64,000 nucleotides of DNA from Microtetraspora glauca. GTDB lineage: Bacteria > Actinomycetota > Actinomycetes > Streptosporangiales > Streptosporangiaceae. The notes below the pieces were generated by a model, which had not been told where the DNA came from, ran no database searches, and was given only the letters and a program-made list of their open reading frames with translations. Where the stretch lies: the NCBI GenBank assembly GCA_001570385.1, contig BBYL01000012.1, positions 186,001 through 250,000 on the forward strand. The letters run 5' to 3'. Positions 37,042-45,294 of the stretch are shown piece by piece. Positions within the stretch are counted from its first letter, which is position 1. Each line of letters begins with the position of its first letter. The translations under genes and the position numbers were made by a program.

Positions 37042-37497
37042 ATGCATCTCGCCCAGCTGAACGTCGCGCACATGAGCGCCCCCCTGGACAGCCCGCGGCT
37101 CGCCGACTTCGTCGCCTCGCTGGAGCCGGTGAACGCCCTCTCCGACGTCGCCCCCGGGTTCGTCTGGCGGCTCAAGGGAGGTGATCTGCCGACCGACACC
37201 GTCCAGCACGACTACGGAGACCACCTGCTCATCAACTTCTCCGTGTGGGAGTCGCGCGAGACGTTGTGGAACTTCGTCTACCGCAGCCCGCACCTTCCGG
37301 TCATGCGCCGCCGCCGCGAGTGGTTCGAGCGGGCGGCCGTGCCGTACACGGTGATGTGGTGGATCCCCGAGGGACACGTCCCGACGCTGGAGGAGGGGAT
37401 GGAGCGGCTGGAACTGCTGCGCGCCAAGGGTCCGGGACCCGGCGCGTTCACCTTCAGGGATTTCTACGAGCCCGACGGCCTCCCCGCTCAGGAGTGA
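37042..37497 (+). CDS. DUF3291 family protein
   Basis: A 151-residue soluble protein of the dimeric alpha/beta-barrel (monooxygenase-like) superfamily: MHLAQLNVAHMSAPLDSP, VNALSDVAPGFVWRLKG, SVWESRETLWNFVYRSPH and TVMWWIPEGHVPTLEE. Function is unknown; relatives include heme-degrading and antibiotic-biosynthesis monooxygenases. It sits behind the Cys-rich regulator, often its partner in actinomycetes as I recall. It is convergent with the DUF3866 gene. Confidence 0.87.
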   Translation: MHLAQLNVAHMSAPLDSPRLADFVASLEPVNALSDVAPGFVWRLKGGDLPTDTVQHDYGDHLLINFSVWESRETLWNFVYRSPHLPVMRRRREWFERAAVPYTVMWWIPEGHVPTLEEGMERLELLRAKGPGPGAFTFRDFYEPDGLPAQE

Positions 37498-37530
37498 CCG
37501 CCCGAGCCGCCGGACGTGAGCGGCCCTGGC

Positions 37531-38646
37531 TCAGGTGAGGAGGGAGGCGGCGTGCCGTCCGGCCGCCGCCGACGCCAGGAAGCAGGCGAGGTCCTCGTCG
37601 AGCCCCCGGCCCATGGTGGACAGCCGGACCGGGCTCTGCCGCAGCGCCTCGTACAGGCCGTCGACGGGCACGCGGATCAACTCGTGCCGTACGGCGAGGG
37701 CCTGCGCCTGCGCGGCCACCCGCCTGCCGAAGTCGCCGGGCAGCTCCGGGAGCACGACCTGCGCCGGAGCGAGCGCGACCCGCCCGTACGCGGTGAGCGA
37801 GTGGTGCGACACCCCCAGATGCCGCTCGCGCAGGTCGCCCTCGCTGACCCGCAACGCGGCCACCGGCCGGCCGCCCAGCACGGCCGCGGCGTTGACGGCC
37901 TCGCCCGCCGAGACGCCGGAGAAGCCCCAGCGGGTGCCGGTACCGAGGTTGCCCGGCCCCTGAGCGACCACCGCGACGTCCGCGCCCAGCACGTGCCGGG
38001 CCGCGAGCAGGCCGGTGTGCAGGGTGACCGCCTCGACGTCGCCGCCGAACGCCTGGCCCGTGGTGACCACCCCGCACAGCCAGTCCAGCTCGCGCAACCG
38101 GGCGCACGACATCGAGAACCAGGCGGGAAGCGCGCCGCCGTCCGGCATGACGTACGCCACGCGGGGCCGCCCGCCGGACGGGGCGAGCTCGCCCGGCGCC
38201 GTCGCGAGAGATCCCGTACGGCCGGCCGCGAAGAGACCGCAGAGGACGGCGGGCAGCGCCGAGTGCAGATCCGCGACCACGACGGGCATCCCGTCGATCG
38301 AGTCGGCGTCCCTGAGGACAGCGTGGTGGGGCGAGTCCTGCTCGTCCGCGCCGAGGACCGTCGCCTGCAGCGGCGTGTACCTCGCCTTCACCAGATGGCC
38401 GGGTCCCGAAGGATCTTGCGGCAAACGGTCCGGAACGGCGACCACCATGGCGTAACCTCCCGTACCGAGGCCCATGGCGAGCGCGGTCGTGTTCAGCAGC
38501 ACCGTGTCGCCGGGCTCAGGACGACCGACCAGCGAGGGATAGGCCAGCGCCCGGCACTCTCCCTCGGGGACGGAGACGTCCAGCTCCACGGCTCCCGGCC
38601 ATTCCCGCCGGACCCGGAGCACCTCGCCCTTGCGCCATCTGATCAC
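37531..38646 (-). CDS. DUF3866 family protein
   Basis: A 371-residue actinobacterial protein of unknown function, starting MIRWRKGEVLRVRREW. Recognisable parts are DTVLLNTTALAMGLGTGGYA, VVADLHSALPAV, GLLAARHVLGADVAVVAQGPG and HLGVSHHSLTAYGRVALAP. I recall it as conserved near pafB. It diverges from pafB with about 64 bases between starts. TACCCT ends seven bases before its GTG on the minus strand, another leaderless-type start. The frame is open for 86 more codons upstream, but these overlap pafB antisense and look non-coding. Confidence 0.85.
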   Translation of the reverse strand: MIRWRKGEVLRVRREWPGAVELDVSVPEGECRALAYPSLVGRPEPGDTVLLNTTALAMGLGTGGYAMVVAVPDRLPQDPSGPGHLVKARYTPLQATVLGADEQDSPHHAVLRDADSIDGMPVVVADLHSALPAVLCGLFAAGRTGSLATAPGELAPSGGRPRVAYVMPDGGALPAWFSMSCARLRELDWLCGVVTTGQAFGGDVEAVTLHTGLLAARHVLGADVAVVAQGPGNLGTGTRWGFSGVSAGEAVNAAAVLGGRPVAALRVSEGDLRERHLGVSHHSLTAYGRVALAPAQVVLPELPGDFGRRVAAQAQALAVRHELIRVPVDGLYEALRQSPVRLSTMGRGLDEDLACFLASAAAGRHAASLLT

Positions 38647-38653
38647 GTCGCAA

Positions 38654-38659
38654 AGGGTA
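38654..38659 (-). promoter_or_regulatory. Putative -10 hexamer TACCCT of the DUF3866 gene (leaderless)
   Basis: On the minus strand TACCCT ends seven bases before the GTG start. Confidence 0.5.
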
Positions 38660-38710
38660 GCGTTCAGCACGGAACACGGGCGCACGAAACCAGGCCGGAG
38701 GGGAGGCACG

Positions 38711-39652
38711 ATGTCACGGCGGAAGACCGAGCGCCTGCTCAATCTGGTGATCTGCCTGCTCGCGACCCATCGGCCGCTGAGCGCAGAACAGATCAGGCAC
38801 GCCGTCCCTGGGTACGACCCGGACAACGACGAGGCGTTCCAGCGCATGTTCGAGCGCGACAAGAACGAGCTTCGCGAGATCGGCATCCCCATCGAGGTCC
38901 ACAAGGACCCCTGGGAGGAGGACCCCGGCTACCGGATCGTCCGCCAGGCGTACGAGCTGCCCGAGATCACCCTGGAGCACGACGAGGCGGCCGTCATCGG
39001 CCTGGCCGCGCAGGTCTGGCAGCGGGCCAGCCTGGCCGAGGCCGCCAGCGGCGCGCTGCTCAAGCTGAGGGCGGGGGGTGTGCGGGCCGATCTCGGCCCG
39101 AGCCCGCTCGAACTCCGGGTGGACACCCGCGACCCGTCGTTCCCCCCGCTGTGGGAGGCCGTCAGGGACCGCCGCGCCGTGACGTTCGGCTACCGGCGGG
39201 CGGCCGGGGAGTCGGTGCTGACCCGCGTCGTCGAGCCGTGGGGCGTGGTGAGCCGCCGCGGCAGGTGGTACGTCGTCGGCCACGACCGCGACCGGGGCGC
39301 CGCCCGCGTGTTCCGGCTTTCCCGGATTGTGGGCGAGGTCACCCCGCTCGGCCGGCCCGGCAGCGTGACCGTGCCCGAGGGCGTCGACCTGCGCTCCATG
39401 GTCGGATACCAGGAGATGGGCGTCGAGCGGGTGGCACTCATCCGGGTCCGCCAGGGCACCTGCCTCGGCCTGCGGCACGCGGCGCAGGCCCTCCGGACGG
39501 GCGCCGACGGCTGGGACGAGGCCGAGCTGACGTTCTCCGACCCCGAGTGGCTGGCCGGGTGGATCGCCAGCCTCGGCTCCGACGCCGTCGTCGTCGATCC
39601 GCCGGACGCCCGTGAGGCCGTGATCCGCCGGCTGAAGGGAGCGCTCCAGTGA
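38711..39652 (+). CDS. pafB: WYL-domain transcriptional regulator PafB
   Basis: A 313-residue DNA-binding regulator. The N-terminal winged helix (RKTERLLNLVICLLATHRPL, then FERDKNELREIGIPIEVH) is followed by a WYL domain (AVTFGYRRAAGES, GVVSRRGRWYVVGHDRDRG, ARVFRLSRIVGEV) and a C-terminal extension. In mycobacteria PafB and PafC form the PafBC activator of the DNA-damage response, with the WYL domains sensing single-stranded DNA. The ATG follows GGAGGGGAGG; an upstream in-frame ATG at 38630 overlaps the divergent gene and is less likely. pafC starts 37 bases after its stop. Confidence 0.95.
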   Translation: MSRRKTERLLNLVICLLATHRPLSAEQIRHAVPGYDPDNDEAFQRMFERDKNELREIGIPIEVHKDPWEEDPGYRIVRQAYELPEITLEHDEAAVIGLAAQVWQRASLAEAASGALLKLRAGGVRADLGPSPLELRVDTRDPSFPPLWEAVRDRRAVTFGYRRAAGESVLTRVVEPWGVVSRRGRWYVVGHDRDRGAARVFRLSRIVGEVTPLGRPGSVTVPEGVDLRSMVGYQEMGVERVALIRVRQGTCLGLRHAAQALRTGADGWDEAELTFSDPEWLAGWIASLGSDAVVVDPPDAREAVIRRLKGALQ

Positions 39653-39689
39653 TCGAGGCTCCGCGCACCGCTGGGAGGGTGGAGAAGCG

Positions 39690-40643
39690 ATGAGTTCCGA
39701 TCGGCTGCCGCGCCTGCTCGCGCTGGTGCCGTACCTGATGTCGCACCCCGGCGCGGAGGTGCCCGAGGTGGCCGAGCTGTTCGGCCTGTCGGAGAAGCAG
39801 CTCATCGACGACCTCCAGCTGGTGTGGATGTGCGGCCTTCCCGGTCACACGCCCGGCGACCTGATCGACGTGTCCTGGGACGGCGGCGAGATCCTGATCG
39901 ACAACGCCGACACGATCGCCCGGCCGCTCAAGCTCGGCGTGGACGAGGCGAGCGCGCTGCTCGTGGCGTTGCGCATGCTCGGCGAGCTCCCCGAGTTCAA
40001 GGACATGGACGTGCTCGGCCGGGTGATCGCCAAGCTGGAGAGCGCGGCGGGCGAGGGCGCGGCCACGGTCAGCGCCCAGGTCCAGGTCGAGATCGGCGCC
40101 GCGCCCGGCGCGCACGCCGTGATCACCGACGCGGCGCGGCGGCGCCGGAGGCTCTCCCTGCGCTACTACGTGCCGGGCCGGGACGAGATCACTCCGCGCG
40201 AGGTGGACCCGATCCGGGTCGTGCTCGTGGACGGCAGGCACTACCTCGAAGGCTGGTGCTACCGGGCCGAGGCCATGCGGATGTTCCGGATCGACCGGAT
40301 CATCGAGGTCGAGGTGCTCGACGTGGCGGCCGACCCGCCGGCCGAGGCCGAGACGATGGATGTCACCGAGGGGGTGTTCCGGCCCTCCGAAAGTGACGAG
40401 CTCGTGGAGCTGGAACTGACCCCCCTGGGCCGGTGGGTCTCGGAGTACTACCCCTGCGAGGAGGTCACCGAGCTGGGTGAGGGCCGCCTCCGGGTGGCCC
40501 TGCGCGCCCGCGACCAGTCCTGGCTCGTACGGCTCGCGCTCCGCCTCGGGGAGAACGGCAGGGTGGTCGCGCCCGCGTCCCTGGCCGACCAGGTCACCGA
40601 CGCCGCCCGGCAGGCCCTGGCCAACTACGAATGCGTCGCCTGA
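39690..40643 (+). CDS. pafC: WYL-domain transcriptional regulator PafC
   Basis: A 317-residue partner of PafB with the same architecture: winged helix (RLPRLLALVPYLMSHPGAEV, LFGLSEKQLIDDLQLVWMCG), WYL domain (RRLSLRYYVPGRDEITPREV, GRHYLEGWCYRAEAMRMFRI) and a C-terminal domain. PafB and PafC probably act as a heterodimer. GGAGGGTGGAGA lies before the ATG. It is encoded directly upstream of the small membrane protein and tatA, as in many actinomycetes. Confidence 0.95.
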   Translation: MSSDRLPRLLALVPYLMSHPGAEVPEVAELFGLSEKQLIDDLQLVWMCGLPGHTPGDLIDVSWDGGEILIDNADTIARPLKLGVDEASALLVALRMLGELPEFKDMDVLGRVIAKLESAAGEGAATVSAQVQVEIGAAPGAHAVITDAARRRRRLSLRYYVPGRDEITPREVDPIRVVLVDGRHYLEGWCYRAEAMRMFRIDRIIEVEVLDVAADPPAEAETMDVTEGVFRPSESDELVELELTPLGRWVSEYYPCEEVTELGEGRLRVALRARDQSWLVRLALRLGENGRVVAPASLADQVTDAARQALANYECVA

Positions 40644-40684
40644 CCGGCGGCGACCTCGCGTCGTCGCCGGCGGCGGGGCGTGGG

Positions 40685-40690
40685 TACGAT
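40685..40690 (+). promoter_or_regulatory. Putative -10 hexamer TACGAT of the small membrane protein gene
   Basis: TACGAT ends eight bases before the ATG at 40699, with no ribosome site between. Confidence 0.4.
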
Positions 40691-40698
40691 TGCGCAGC

Positions 40699-40887
40699 AT
40701 GATCTGGATCTCCGCCTCGGTCGCGCTGGCCGTCATCGGCCTCGCGGTGCTCGGCGTCCTGGCGTCCCGGGTCCTCGTCGCGGCCCGTGGTCTCAGCCGG
40801 GAAATCGACAGAACGCGACAGCGGCTGGAACGTCACTCCGGCGATTTTCGGGTGGGGATCGGGACCAACCAGGACGGGCATGGGTGA
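40699..40887 (+). CDS. Small single-span membrane protein
   Basis: A 62-residue protein with one N-terminal transmembrane helix (WISASVALAVIGLAVLGVLA) followed by a basic amphipathic stretch (RGLSREIDRTRQRLERH). I recall short conserved frames of this type between pafC and tatA in related genomes. Function is unknown, and a link to Tat assembly is only positional. It has good actinomycete codon bias through about residue 50. Confidence 0.65.
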   Translation: MIWISASVALAVIGLAVLGVLASRVLVAARGLSREIDRTRQRLERHSGDFRVGIGTNQDGHG

Positions 40888-40952
40888 AGACTGCGCACAA
40901 CAGCGCGTACGATCGGGCTGAGGTACTCCGCTGCGTTTGGTAAGGATGCGTT

Positions 40953-41291
40953 ATGGGCAACTTGGGCCCCACCGAGCTGATCATCATCGGCATTGTCGTC
41001 CTGCTGCTGTTCGGCGCCAAGCGGCTGCCGGACACGGCGAAGGCGCTGGGTCAGTCCCTGCGCCTGTTCAAGCGGGAGACCGCGAAGCTTCGCGACGAGG
41101 ACGCGGACGCCACCGTCGTCAAGGCGCAGGCCGAGCCGGCCCCGCCCCAGCAGGTGACCGCGGCCTCCTCGGTCGAGGATCGGCTCCGCGCGCTCGAGGA
41201 GGAGAACCAGCGCCTCAAGGCCGCCTCCGAGCCGACCGTCAACGGTGTGCCGCTCTCCCAGGCACAGAAGAAGGACCAGTCGTCCAGCTGA
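40953..41291 (+). CDS. tatA: Sec-independent translocase subunit TatA
   Basis: Pore-forming subunit of the twin-arginine translocase, 112 residues. It has a short N-terminal transmembrane helix (TELIIIGIVVLLLFGAKRLP), the hinge FGAKRLP, an amphipathic helix (DTAKALGQSLRLFKRETAKL) and a charged, disordered C-tail with a short coiled coil (EDRLRALEEENQRLKAA). The FGAKRLP hinge and the tatC neighbour support the call. It is co-transcribed with tatC, which begins 27 bases after its stop. Confidence 0.96.
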   Translation: MGNLGPTELIIIGIVVLLLFGAKRLPDTAKALGQSLRLFKRETAKLRDEDADATVVKAQAEPAPPQQVTAASSVEDRLRALEEENQRLKAASEPTVNGVPLSQAQKKDQSSS

Positions 41292-41318
41292 GACCCACCG
41301 CGCGGTAAGGATCCCTAG

Positions 41319-42173
41319 ATGGCGCTGCTGAAGCGGTCGAGCGCGGAGGTCCCCTCCGACGACGACGGTCGCATGACGCTCATGGAGCATGTCCGTGAGC
41401 TGCGTAACCGGCTGGTCAAGATGATCCTGGCCGTGGTCGCCGGGACGATCGTCGGTTTCGTGTTCTTCGACCCCATCTGGACGTTCATGACGGGGCCGTT
41501 CTGCCGGCTTCCGGAGGCGTACAAGCTCAATGGCGGCACCGGGTGCACGCTGGTCGTGCACGGTGTGCTGGACGGTTTCTTCATCAACCTGAAGGTCGCG
41601 GCGATCTTCGGTGTGGTCGTCAGCGCGCCGATCTGGCTCTACCAGATCTGGGCGTTCGTCACCCCCGGGCTCTACCAGAACGAGCGGCGATACTCACTGG
41701 GCTTCCTCGGCCTGGCCGTCCCGCTGTTCGGCGCGGGCGCCGCGCTCGCGTACCTCACCCTGGACAAGGGCCTCGCGCTGCTGCTGGGGTTCGTCCCGAT
41801 GAACGCCGTCCCGCTGATCGACGTGGGCGACTATCTCGGGTTCCTGATCATGATGCTCGTCATCTTCGGGATCTCGTTCCTGATGCCGTTGCTGATGGTG
41901 TTCCTCAACGTCGTCGGGATCCTGCGGTTCAAGACGGTCGCCAAGCACCAGCGGATGATCGTCTTCGGGTTCTTCGTCTTCGCCGCGGTCGCCACGCCGA
42001 GCCAGGACCCGTTCACGATGCTGGCCCTGGCCATGCCCATGGTCCTGCTGTTCTTCGGCGCCGAGGGGATCATGTACTTCCGCGACCGCAAGCGTGACGC
42101 GGAGGAGGCCGCCCGCGCCACGGCCCTGGAAGAGGAACTCGACGGCTCTCCCGCCGCCTCCGACGACTGGTAG
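41319..42173 (+). CDS. tatC: Sec-independent translocase subunit TatC
   Basis: Receptor for twin-arginine signal peptides, 284 residues with six predicted helices. Conserved features are MTLMEHVRELRNRLVKMI at the N-terminus, FINLKVAAIFGVVVSAPIWL, the FVTPGLYQNERR loop, and FAAVATPSQDPFTML. The C-terminal 40 residues are charged and cytoplasmic. No tatB is present in the window. The short spacing to tatA indicates one operon. Confidence 0.97.
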   Translation: MALLKRSSAEVPSDDDGRMTLMEHVRELRNRLVKMILAVVAGTIVGFVFFDPIWTFMTGPFCRLPEAYKLNGGTGCTLVVHGVLDGFFINLKVAAIFGVVVSAPIWLYQIWAFVTPGLYQNERRYSLGFLGLAVPLFGAGAALAYLTLDKGLALLLGFVPMNAVPLIDVGDYLGFLIMMLVIFGISFLMPLLMVFLNVVGILRFKTVAKHQRMIVFGFFVFAAVATPSQDPFTMLALAMPMVLLFFGAEGIMYFRDRKRDAEEAARATALEEELDGSPAASDDW

Positions 42174-42257
42174 GCAGACGCCGGCTCGCCTCCGGGCGGG
42201 GCCGGATCGGCTGGTCCCGGGGCTCGACAGGGCTCGACGGGGGCGGATTCGTCCCGA

Positions 42258-42263
42258 TAGGTT
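42258..42263 (+). promoter_or_regulatory. Putative -10 hexamer TAGGTT of the lipid kinase gene (leaderless)
   Basis: TAGGTT ends six bases before the GTG at 42270, with no ribosome site between. Confidence 0.45.
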
Positions 42264-42269
42264 CCGGTT

Positions 42270-43175
42270 GTGCGCGGTGATCTCGTCGTCCTGGTGAACC
42301 CCACCGCCCGTGGCGGCCGGGCGCGACGCCTGGTCGATCCCGTCGTACGGCGGCTGCGCGACGGCGGACGCGAGGTCCGCGTGATCGTCGGCGCGACCGC
42401 CGAGGACGCGCTCGACCAGGCCCGTACGGCCGTCGCGGAGCGGCCGGACGCCCTCGTCGCCCTCGGCGGCGACGGGCTCGTGCACCTCGCGGTCCAGGCG
42501 GTGGCCGGGACCGATGTGCCGCTCGGCATCGTCCCGGCCGGGACGGGCAACGACATCGCCGCCGCGCTCGGCATCCCTGGAGATCCGCTGGCCGCGGCCG
42601 CCATGGTCGCCGGCGCGGGGGTCGTACGACAGGTGGACGCGGCGAGGATCGGCGGGGAGCGGTGGTTCGCCGGGGTGGTGGCCTGCGGCTTCGACTCCCG
42701 GGTGAACGAGCGCGCCAACGGCATCGCGTGGCCGCCCGGTATGGCGAAGTACCTCGTCGCGCTGGTCCAGGAGTTGCGTTCCTTCACCCCGATCCCGTTC
42801 AGGATCGTCCTCGACTCCGCCGACGGCGTCGAGGTGATCGAGCGTGAGGCGATGCTGGTGGCCGTGGCCAACACCCGCTCGTACGGCGCGGGCATGCGGG
42901 TCTGCCCGGACGCCCGGCCGGACGACGGCCTGCTCGACGTGCTCGTCCTGGGGGCAGTGCCCAAGGGGGAGTTCCTCCGTACGTTCCCGAAGGTCTACCG
43001 GGGCGGCCACGTGGGCCATCCGGCGGTCACCATCCGGAGGGCGACCCGGGTCACGCTGGAGGCGATGGACGTGGTCGCCTACGCCGACGGGGAACGTGTC
43101 GGGCCCGTCCCGGTGACCTGCTCGGTGGAGCCGGGCGCGCTTCGCGTCCTGGCGCCCGGCGCCCCGCCCGCGTGA
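42270..43175 (+). CDS. Diacylglycerol/lipid kinase family protein
   Basis: A 301-residue kinase of the DagK/YegS family that would phosphorylate diacylglycerol or a related lipid alcohol. Motifs are LVNPTARGGRARRL (nucleotide-binding start), ALGGDGLVHLAVQ (catalytic GGDG), GIVPAGTGNDIAAALGI and ARPDDGLLDVLVL. It follows tatC and should precede helY in the ancestral order; the accessory region at 43.2-46.4 kb now separates them. Confidence 0.93.
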   Translation: MRGDLVVLVNPTARGGRARRLVDPVVRRLRDGGREVRVIVGATAEDALDQARTAVAERPDALVALGGDGLVHLAVQAVAGTDVPLGIVPAGTGNDIAAALGIPGDPLAAAAMVAGAGVVRQVDAARIGGERWFAGVVACGFDSRVNERANGIAWPPGMAKYLVALVQELRSFTPIPFRIVLDSADGVEVIEREAMLVAVANTRSYGAGMRVCPDARPDDGLLDVLVLGAVPKGEFLRTFPKVYRGGHVGHPAVTIRRATRVTLEAMDVVAYADGERVGPVPVTCSVEPGALRVLAPGAPPA

Positions 43176-43337
43176 AGGCGGTCAGCCGGTCGTGACCGGC
43201 TCGGCCACACCCCGCCGATTCGCCCCTGGGGCCAACGCGTCGACCTTGTGAGCCGCCTTCCCCATCAGTTCCTTCGTCGGCTCCGACCAGCGGAAGTGCC
43301 TCGACGCAAGTGATCTCCAAGTGGGCGGGTCCACGCT

Positions 43338-43712
43338 GTGCCCATGCACATGAGGACGATCGCCCGGTCCGGGGCTCTGTTCGCTCTGACCACGCTTCTC
43401 GCTGTCTCCGCCGGTGACCTTGTCGGCGGAGATGCCGCCCGCGCTGCCACCATCGCGGGGAACCCGACTCCGACTCCGGGGAACCCGACTCCGACTCCGG
43501 GCAATCCGACTCCGACTCCGGGCAATCCGACTCCGACTCCGGGCAATCCGACTCCGACTCCGGGGAACCCGACTCCGACTCCGGGCAATCCGACTCCGAC
43601 TCCGGGGAACCCGACTCCGACTCCGGGGAACCCGACTCCGACTCCGGGCAATCCGACTCCGACTCCGGGGAACCCGACTCCGACTCCGGGGAACCCGACT
43701 CCGACGCTCTAG
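43338..43712 (+). CDS. Secreted protein made of twelve GNPTPTP repeats
   Basis: A 124-residue protein: a signal peptide (about residues 1-36, hydrophobic core [15 protein letters not shown], cleavage likely after DAARA) followed almost entirely by twelve copies of the heptad GNPTPTP. The last copy ends PTL. No other domain, anchor or lipobox is seen. Repeated Thr-Pro suggests an extended, possibly O-mannosylated rod. All repeat threonines use ACT, a codon uncommon elsewhere in the window. The start may also be the ATG at 43344 or 43350; the last gives a more typical signal peptide (MRTIARSG). Confidence 0.65.
   Translation: MPMHMRTIARSGALFALTTLLAVSAGDLVGGDAARAATIAGNPTPTPGNPTPTPGNPTPTPGNPTPTPGNPTPTPGNPTPTPGNPTPTPGNPTPTPGNPTPTPGNPTPTPGNPTPTPGNPTPTL
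43458..43709 (+). repeat. Twelve 21-base tandem repeats (GNPTPTP)
   Basis: Twelve exact 21-base units come in two synonymous versions, A beginning GGG-AAC and B beginning GGC-AAT. Their order is A A B B B A B A A B A A, and the remaining 15 bases are the same in all but the last unit. The array is open in several frames on both strands, which creates long shadow ORFs. Confidence 0.95.
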
Positions 43713-44080
43713 CTCGAGCCGGTCGTGACCTTCCGTCAACGCCGGCCCGAATCCCATGCGGGCGTGGACGGCGTTGACGGACGCGAGATCTGTGGGGAGG
43801 CCCGGTCATCATGGTGACCTTCCCCACCGTGAGTGAAGGCCGCACCGCACCACAATCTAACTTCCAGCGATCTCCAAGCGGAGATCACTAGCTTCTCGGC
43901 AGGAGAAAAGATCTCCCGTCATCGCCGCGACCTCGGCCGCGTTCAGTGCGCGACGGACGGCGTACTCGCCGCTGCGGTCACCGATGTGCGCGGTCGCCGT
44001 GCCGGCGAGGTGTCGAAAACCTCGCGACTGATCTTCAGTCGAACCGGCGTATGACTCACGACCATGATGGAGGAAGCACG
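43713..44080. other. Spacer with large hairpin, no supported gene
   Basis: An inverted repeat with 12-base arms CCGTCAACGCCG and CGGCGTTGACGG (43733-43780) encloses a smaller GCCCG/CGGGC hairpin. It probably ends transcription of the repeat-protein gene. Short ORFs on both strands between 43830 and 44165 have no recognisable family. Confidence 0.55.
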
Positions 44081-44605
44081 ATGAAGCACGCGGTTGTCCG
44101 GCGGCTGGGCCGTCCGGCGCTGGTGGTGGCGCTGGCCGCGGGGGTGCTGTGGGGCGGCGTCGCACCCGCCGCGGTCGCCGCGTCCACCGCGTACGCGACC
44201 GGCACGTTGGGGCCGTACGGATACGGCGGTGTGAAGCTCGGGATGAGCGCCAAGCAGGCCCGTGCGACCAAGAAGATCGTGTCCAAGGCCAGTTGGAGCC
44301 CGTGCACGGGCTGGGACCTGAAGGCGCACCCGACCGGCCGCGACGAAGTGGGCCTGTACATCTCCAAGAGGCGCGGCGTGGCCATGATCTTCGCCCCCAA
44401 GGGGGTCATGACCCCTCAGGGGATCGGGATCGGCTCCACCGAGGCGGAGTTGAAGGATGCCTACCCCAAACTGAAGCAGTCGGCGAGCGGATACCCCGTC
44501 GTCACCGTCCCGGGCAACCGGAAGGCCTCCTACCGTTTCCTGCTGTCACGCGGCCGGATCTACGAGATGGCCCTCGCCCTCAACAATCAGGACTGCACCA
44601 ACTGA
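44081..44605 (+). CDS. Secreted protein of unknown function
   Basis: A 174-residue exported protein with a signal peptide (MKHAVVRRLGRPALVVALAA, cleavage likely after AAVAA near residue 34). The compact mature domain has TLGPYGYGGVKLGMSAKQAR, two Cys likely to pair (SPCTGWD and QDCTN at the C-terminus), and GIGSTEAELKDAYPKLKQ. The GVKLGMSxxxA and GxTEAELxxxYP patterns recur in small secreted actinomycete proteins I cannot name. The ATG has GGAGGAAG upstream. Confidence 0.8.
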   Translation: MKHAVVRRLGRPALVVALAAGVLWGGVAPAAVAASTAYATGTLGPYGYGGVKLGMSAKQARATKKIVSKASWSPCTGWDLKAHPTGRDEVGLYISKRRGVAMIFAPKGVMTPQGIGIGSTEAELKDAYPKLKQSASGYPVVTVPGNRKASYRFLLSRGRIYEMALALNNQDCTN

Positions 44606-44670
44606 TGCCCTGAGCAGTCGATGCTCTGGCGGTACGCGGCGAGGTTCTCGGAGATCTCGTCGGCTGTCAT
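44587..44670 (-). pseudogene. 27-codon ORF, possible chorismate-mutase N-terminal remnant
   Basis: The frame reads MTADEISENLAAYRQSID and then loses similarity. The ISENLAAYRQSID part is reminiscent of the first helix of AroQ-type chorismate mutases, but the region is too short for confidence. It overlaps the 3' end of the convergent secreted-protein gene. Confidence 0.2.
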
Positions 44671-44688
44671 GGTCCCGCGGCGAAGGGT

Positions 44689-45003
44689 GTGGGGGTGGAG
44701 TTCCGGACGTCGATCCGCTTCGGGTGTGGGACCAGGCCGGTGAGATGGGCCGCCATCGCCATAGATCGCCAGCATGTGATCAACAACATCCGGGTCAGCC
44801 AGCCGGAGCAGCGGCGGGAGCGTGAGGTCAGGGAGAACCGGGGCTTTGAGATCCCGGCCGATGTCCTCGCCCAGCTCGTCGCGGCACGCGGCGGCAACGG
44901 TGGTAGCGGGGGCGCGATCAGCGGCGGTGGCAACAACAACGCCAACGGCGGCAACGGAGGCGACGGCAACGCCGCAGGCATCTCCCCAGAACTGGCCTGC
45001 TGA
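44689..45003 (+). CDS. Uncertain ORF with Gly/Asn-rich tail
   Basis: A 104-residue frame from a GTG. The first 65 residues have no recognised domain. Residues 68-95 are low complexity (GGNGGSGGAISGGGNNN then more Gly/Asn), and it ends ISPELAC. There is no clear ribosome site. It lies in a patch that contains gene remnants, so it may itself be a fragment. Confidence 0.3.
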   Translation: MGVEFRTSIRFGCGTRPVRWAAIAIDRQHVINNIRVSQPEQRREREVRENRGFEIPADVLAQLVAARGGNGGSGGAISGGGNNNANGGNGGDGNAAGISPELAC

Positions 45004-45066
45004 TCCACACCAGAGCGCTCCGCCACCCTTCGCCAGGGTGCGGGGCGCTCGACTGTGTGCGAGGCC

Positions 45067-45294
45067 CTACTGCTGGGGCCAGCCGGGTACGCCGATGCTG
45101 CAGCCGGACATCCAGAAGCCGACACCCGCGGCCGTGTGCGGCACCGTGTTGTCCGGCAGCATGTCCGGCGGCGCCCAGATGAGCTTGGCGCACTTGCCCG
45201 GTTCGGCGTTCACGACCTCGCCCTCCCAGCGGGAGGCGGTGAAGAACACCCCCATGCGCGGCCGTCCTTCCGGCGAGTAAGGCGGGGTCCGCGG
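45067..45294 (-). pseudogene. Remnant of a NUDIX hydrolase C-terminus
   Basis: The frame encodes RPRMGVFFTASRWEGEVVN, then EPGKCAKLIWAPPDMLPDN and TVPHTAAGV, which match the C-terminal half of NUDIX hydrolases. The catalytic Nudix box is absent, so the enzyme cannot work. The fragment is in frame with, and starts directly after, the hemC stop codon. If translated from its own ATG (45255) it would give 62 residues. Confidence 0.7.

Noticed and set aside
43458..43709. The 21-base repeat array considered as a CRISPR array
   Set aside because: There are no spacers between units, the repeats are contiguous and in frame, and no cas gene is near. The same applies to the 24-base array at 27213-27332.
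43182..43757. Long minus-strand ORFs rich in Ser/Arg/Glu over the repeat array
   Set aside because: They arise because a 21-base repeat keeps all frames open. The plus-strand frame has the signal peptide. A short minus-strand tail ([18 protein letters not shown]) looked protein-like but could not be assigned.
43833..44165. Short ORFs on both strands before the secreted protein gene
   Set aside because: No ribosome site, domain or consistent codon bias; listed only as non-coding spacer.
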